Positions 62,171-64,000 of a stretch of DNA of 64,000 bases are shown one piece after another; the stretch's first letter is position 1, and each line of letters begins with the position of its first letter. The DNA is taken from positions 13,959,331 to 14,023,330 of the forward strand of contig JAKCOZ010000003.1 in assembly GCA_022605955.1 (NCBI GenBank), read 5' to 3'. The notes under the pieces are model-generated. The model was not told the DNA's origin. It did not search any database and was given only the letters and a program-made list of their open reading frames with translations. Source of the stretch: Rallus limicola (taxonomy: Eukaryota; Chordata; Aves; Gruiformes; Rallidae). A program made the translations under genes and the position numbers.

Positions 62171-64000
62171 TTGATAGGTTAAAAACCCTGTAACTATTGT
62201 AGAACATAATAATTTTAAGTCCTCATGACACAGGGGAATGTATTTAAATTATAATTCACTTAATTTGTCTGTAATTAGAGAGGAAATGTCTACATTTCTA
62301 CTGGATAAAATCTCTGGTTTCAGTATGTGATGATATGGAATGAAATCACCCATTCAGGTTGCTGGGAAAAGCTTGGCTGGCAGACTGGTAGAATAAAAAA
62401 AGAACCATGGAATCTTTTTTTCTTGCTGTTGTTGTGGTTTTGCTTTCCTGAAGTTGTCTGTTCTTTATGACACAGGGTTTTATAGTAAAACTTGGCTTCT
62501 GTGGAAAGCAAAATCTACATCCACACGGTTTGAACTTTTATCAGACTCACCGCATTGATTGTAAGCTTAGCTGAAGTTTAACTTCTTGGGTCATTGGTGA
62601 AAAGATGTCATTCCTGAAAATTCACATTCTTCTAAAATAGTACTTAATCATTAGGAAATATCTTTCTTTACGAAGGCATGTGGGTATGTGTTTCAATGAC
62701 TGATTTGAGTTTTACAAATTTAACTGCATTTTATTGAAATCTAGCATGAACTGACTGTAGCTTGGGAGGCACAGCAAGTCCCTTCTCTGTGTAGTACAGG
62801 GGGAGTTGAGGTCCTGAAGCTTCCTAGCACATCCTCTGCCCTGACCCCCAAGTGTAATTCACACAAGAAGCCCAAGAATGAATCCCTGTTTCAGCTGCAC
62901 GGGCCAGCTGGTGAGCTGACACTTCTAGGACTGGTGGGTGCAGCTTTTTTCAAAGTAACTGATTAAAGGAGAAAAAAAAGTCAGGAAAGCTTTTAGTACA
63001 GAGATACCTACATATTTCATTTATTAAGAGCAGTAATATTCTAAAAAGTTCTTTGAGAGTCTGTATATATCTTCTTCATTTTCTGGGCACCAGTCAGATT
63101 CACATCTGTGACAAGGATGGCCCTAACATCACCATCCTACTGAATCAGTCTGCCTCAACTGAGACTGTTATTTGTCCCTCACTGGGTTCTCATCTGTGAG
63201 TTGAAAACTTCTGTCCTCGTCAGCACTATTTTGAAACTCTTGGTAACTGTGACATAATGGTTTCACATCCATGAATGCAAAGCATTATGTAAAGTGTCTT
63301 TGCAGTCTGCTGCAACAGGAGGCAATGGCAAGTCTTTTTAGAATTGAGATGCTAAAATCCTGGATCAAAACCCTGATACAAAAAAAATTGTTTTTTACTT
63401 GCCACGCTTTCAGGTTGCTCTGCATTTTTCAGTAAAAATACAGGGGTACAGAGACTAGAGATTTCTTGGAGCTGCTAGCAACAGAATTTTTAGTATCGAA
63501 GTAGTGATACTACATCCATTTAAATTTATGTATCAGTTTACATTTTTGTTAATTGGGAATAAAACATTTTAATGGCTATCTAGTATATTTCTTAGTGTCA
63601 AGTAAAATAAACAGTGCAGTTGCATCATTCAGGCTTTCTCATGTTCTTGTTCAGCCAGAGAAGGTAAATGGGTTTTCAGGATTACTTGTCACAGCAAAGC
63701 AGGAAATCATTTAAACAAAAGCCATGGGTGTTTAGGTGTCAAAAGCTTTACTGCAAAAGGTGCAGTCACAAACAAGTAGCAAATGCAGTGTTCTATGTTT
63801 ACCTAAATGTCAGAGAAACTTGAGGAAAATTGGTAGACCAGTCTGGAAGGATTTTATGTAATTTAAAGGTGATGGATAAAGATGAGTGACCTGGATTGCC
63901 TGGATTCCATTGAGGAAAAAAGTAAAGCCAAATGTAAGATTAAATTTCCAGGAGTAAGAAAGGCTTGGACTTTTTGTTCAGAATGAGAGTTCTCTTGCTC
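62171..64000. other. Intron 3, right end of the window
   Basis: AT-rich, no repeat family and no exon recognised; a slightly GC-richer stretch lies at 62,760-62,930. Confidence 0.55.

Larger units (their letters stand above)
20923..64000 (+). other. SRFBP1: SRFBP1 gene locus, 5' part (three coding exons, runs off the window)
   Basis: Seen: three short open segments with GT-AG borders and compatible phases (20923-20952, 46221-46309, 47156-47228) join into one 64-residue amino terminus. Known: vertebrate SRFBP1 (p49/STRAP, about 430 residues in human) starts with an LNLNNE stretch, a basic VVKMRK-type helix, and a segment ending in EEIHAMK; it binds serum response factor and belongs to the Bud22/SRFBP1 family, whose yeast member acts in 18S rRNA maturation. 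Inferred: this is the avian orthologue. Intron 1 is 25,268 bp, intron 2 is 846 bp, and intron 3 exceeds 16.7 kb. The next expected coding block (human begins ELKPDIV) was searched for by eye up to 64,000 and not found, so the rest of the gene should lie to the right. In human, LOX lies convergently downstream; none of it is visible here. Confidence 0.9.
47229..64000 (+). other. SRFBP1 intron 3, 5' part (window ends inside it)
   Basis: It begins with gtaata after the Met-Lys codons of exon 3. Six CR1 segments occupy 47478-47545, 52600-52870, 53645-53992, 54050-54960, 57530-57835 and 60300-62170. No sequence encoding the expected ELKPDIV-like block was found by reading. If exon 4 is truly absent here, this intron is longer than 16,770 bp. 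Confidence 0.7.

Noticed and set aside
1..64000. Search for CRISPR arrays, operons, prophage or bacterial genes
   Set aside because: No regularly spaced repeats and no dense coding; the repeat content and gene structure are those of a bird chromosome.
1..64000. Search for tRNA, snRNA or other structured RNA genes
   Set aside because: No clear A/B box pair, tRNA T-loop, U6-like or 7SK-like sequence was noticed; a covariance-model scan could not be run.

Overview
The window looks like a piece of a bird chromosome. It is AT-rich, has one CpG island, has huge introns with GT-AG junctions, and is littered with truncated CR1 LINEs, the dominant avian retrotransposon family. Most of those still carry the diagnostic 3' end (a 'ggttggaagggacc' type motif followed by attctatgattct-like repeats). 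No bacterial, phage or plasmid feature is present. I recognise one protein-coding gene: the 5' part of SRFBP1 (serum response factor-binding protein 1, p49/STRAP, Bud22 family) on the + strand.

Layout. 1 to about 20,300 is intergenic and holds no gene I can support. It contains CR1 copies at 2411-3680 (-), 3862-3974 (+), 7200-7525 (+), 8411-8621 (-), 9655-10795 (-, old), 14926-15190 (+), 17575-18693 (+, best preserved) and 19978-20250 (+), a (TG)20 microsatellite, and two tentative older LINE relics. A CpG island at about 20,330-21,260 carries the promoter and coding exon 1 of SRFBP1 (20923-20952). Intron 1 is 25.3 kb and contains sense-oriented CR1 fragments, a poly-A tract and a 299-bp TG...CA element that may be a solo LTR. 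Exon 2 (46221-46309) and exon 3 (47156-47228) lie 846 bp apart. Intron 3 then runs to the end of the window (>16.7 kb), with six more CR1 segments including a 1.87-kb antisense copy at 60300-62170. I could not find exon 4 or later exons, so the gene continues past 64,000.

The three exons join in frame (phases 0 and 2) into a 64-residue amino terminus: Leu-Asn-Leu-Asn-Asn-Glu, a Lys/Arg-rich helix-like stretch, then an Ile-His-Ala-Met-Lys motif. This matches the start of vertebrate SRFBP1 as I remember it. The protein is nuclear/nucleolar, binds SRF, and belongs with yeast Bud22, a small-subunit ribosome biogenesis factor.

The least expected observations are around exon 1. There is an in-frame upstream ATG buried in an NRF1-like site. 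There is also a second consensus splice donor, 294 bp downstream of the normal one, in the same reading phase with no stop in between. No new multi-gene system is visible. Most of the short open frames are chance or CR1 remnants.
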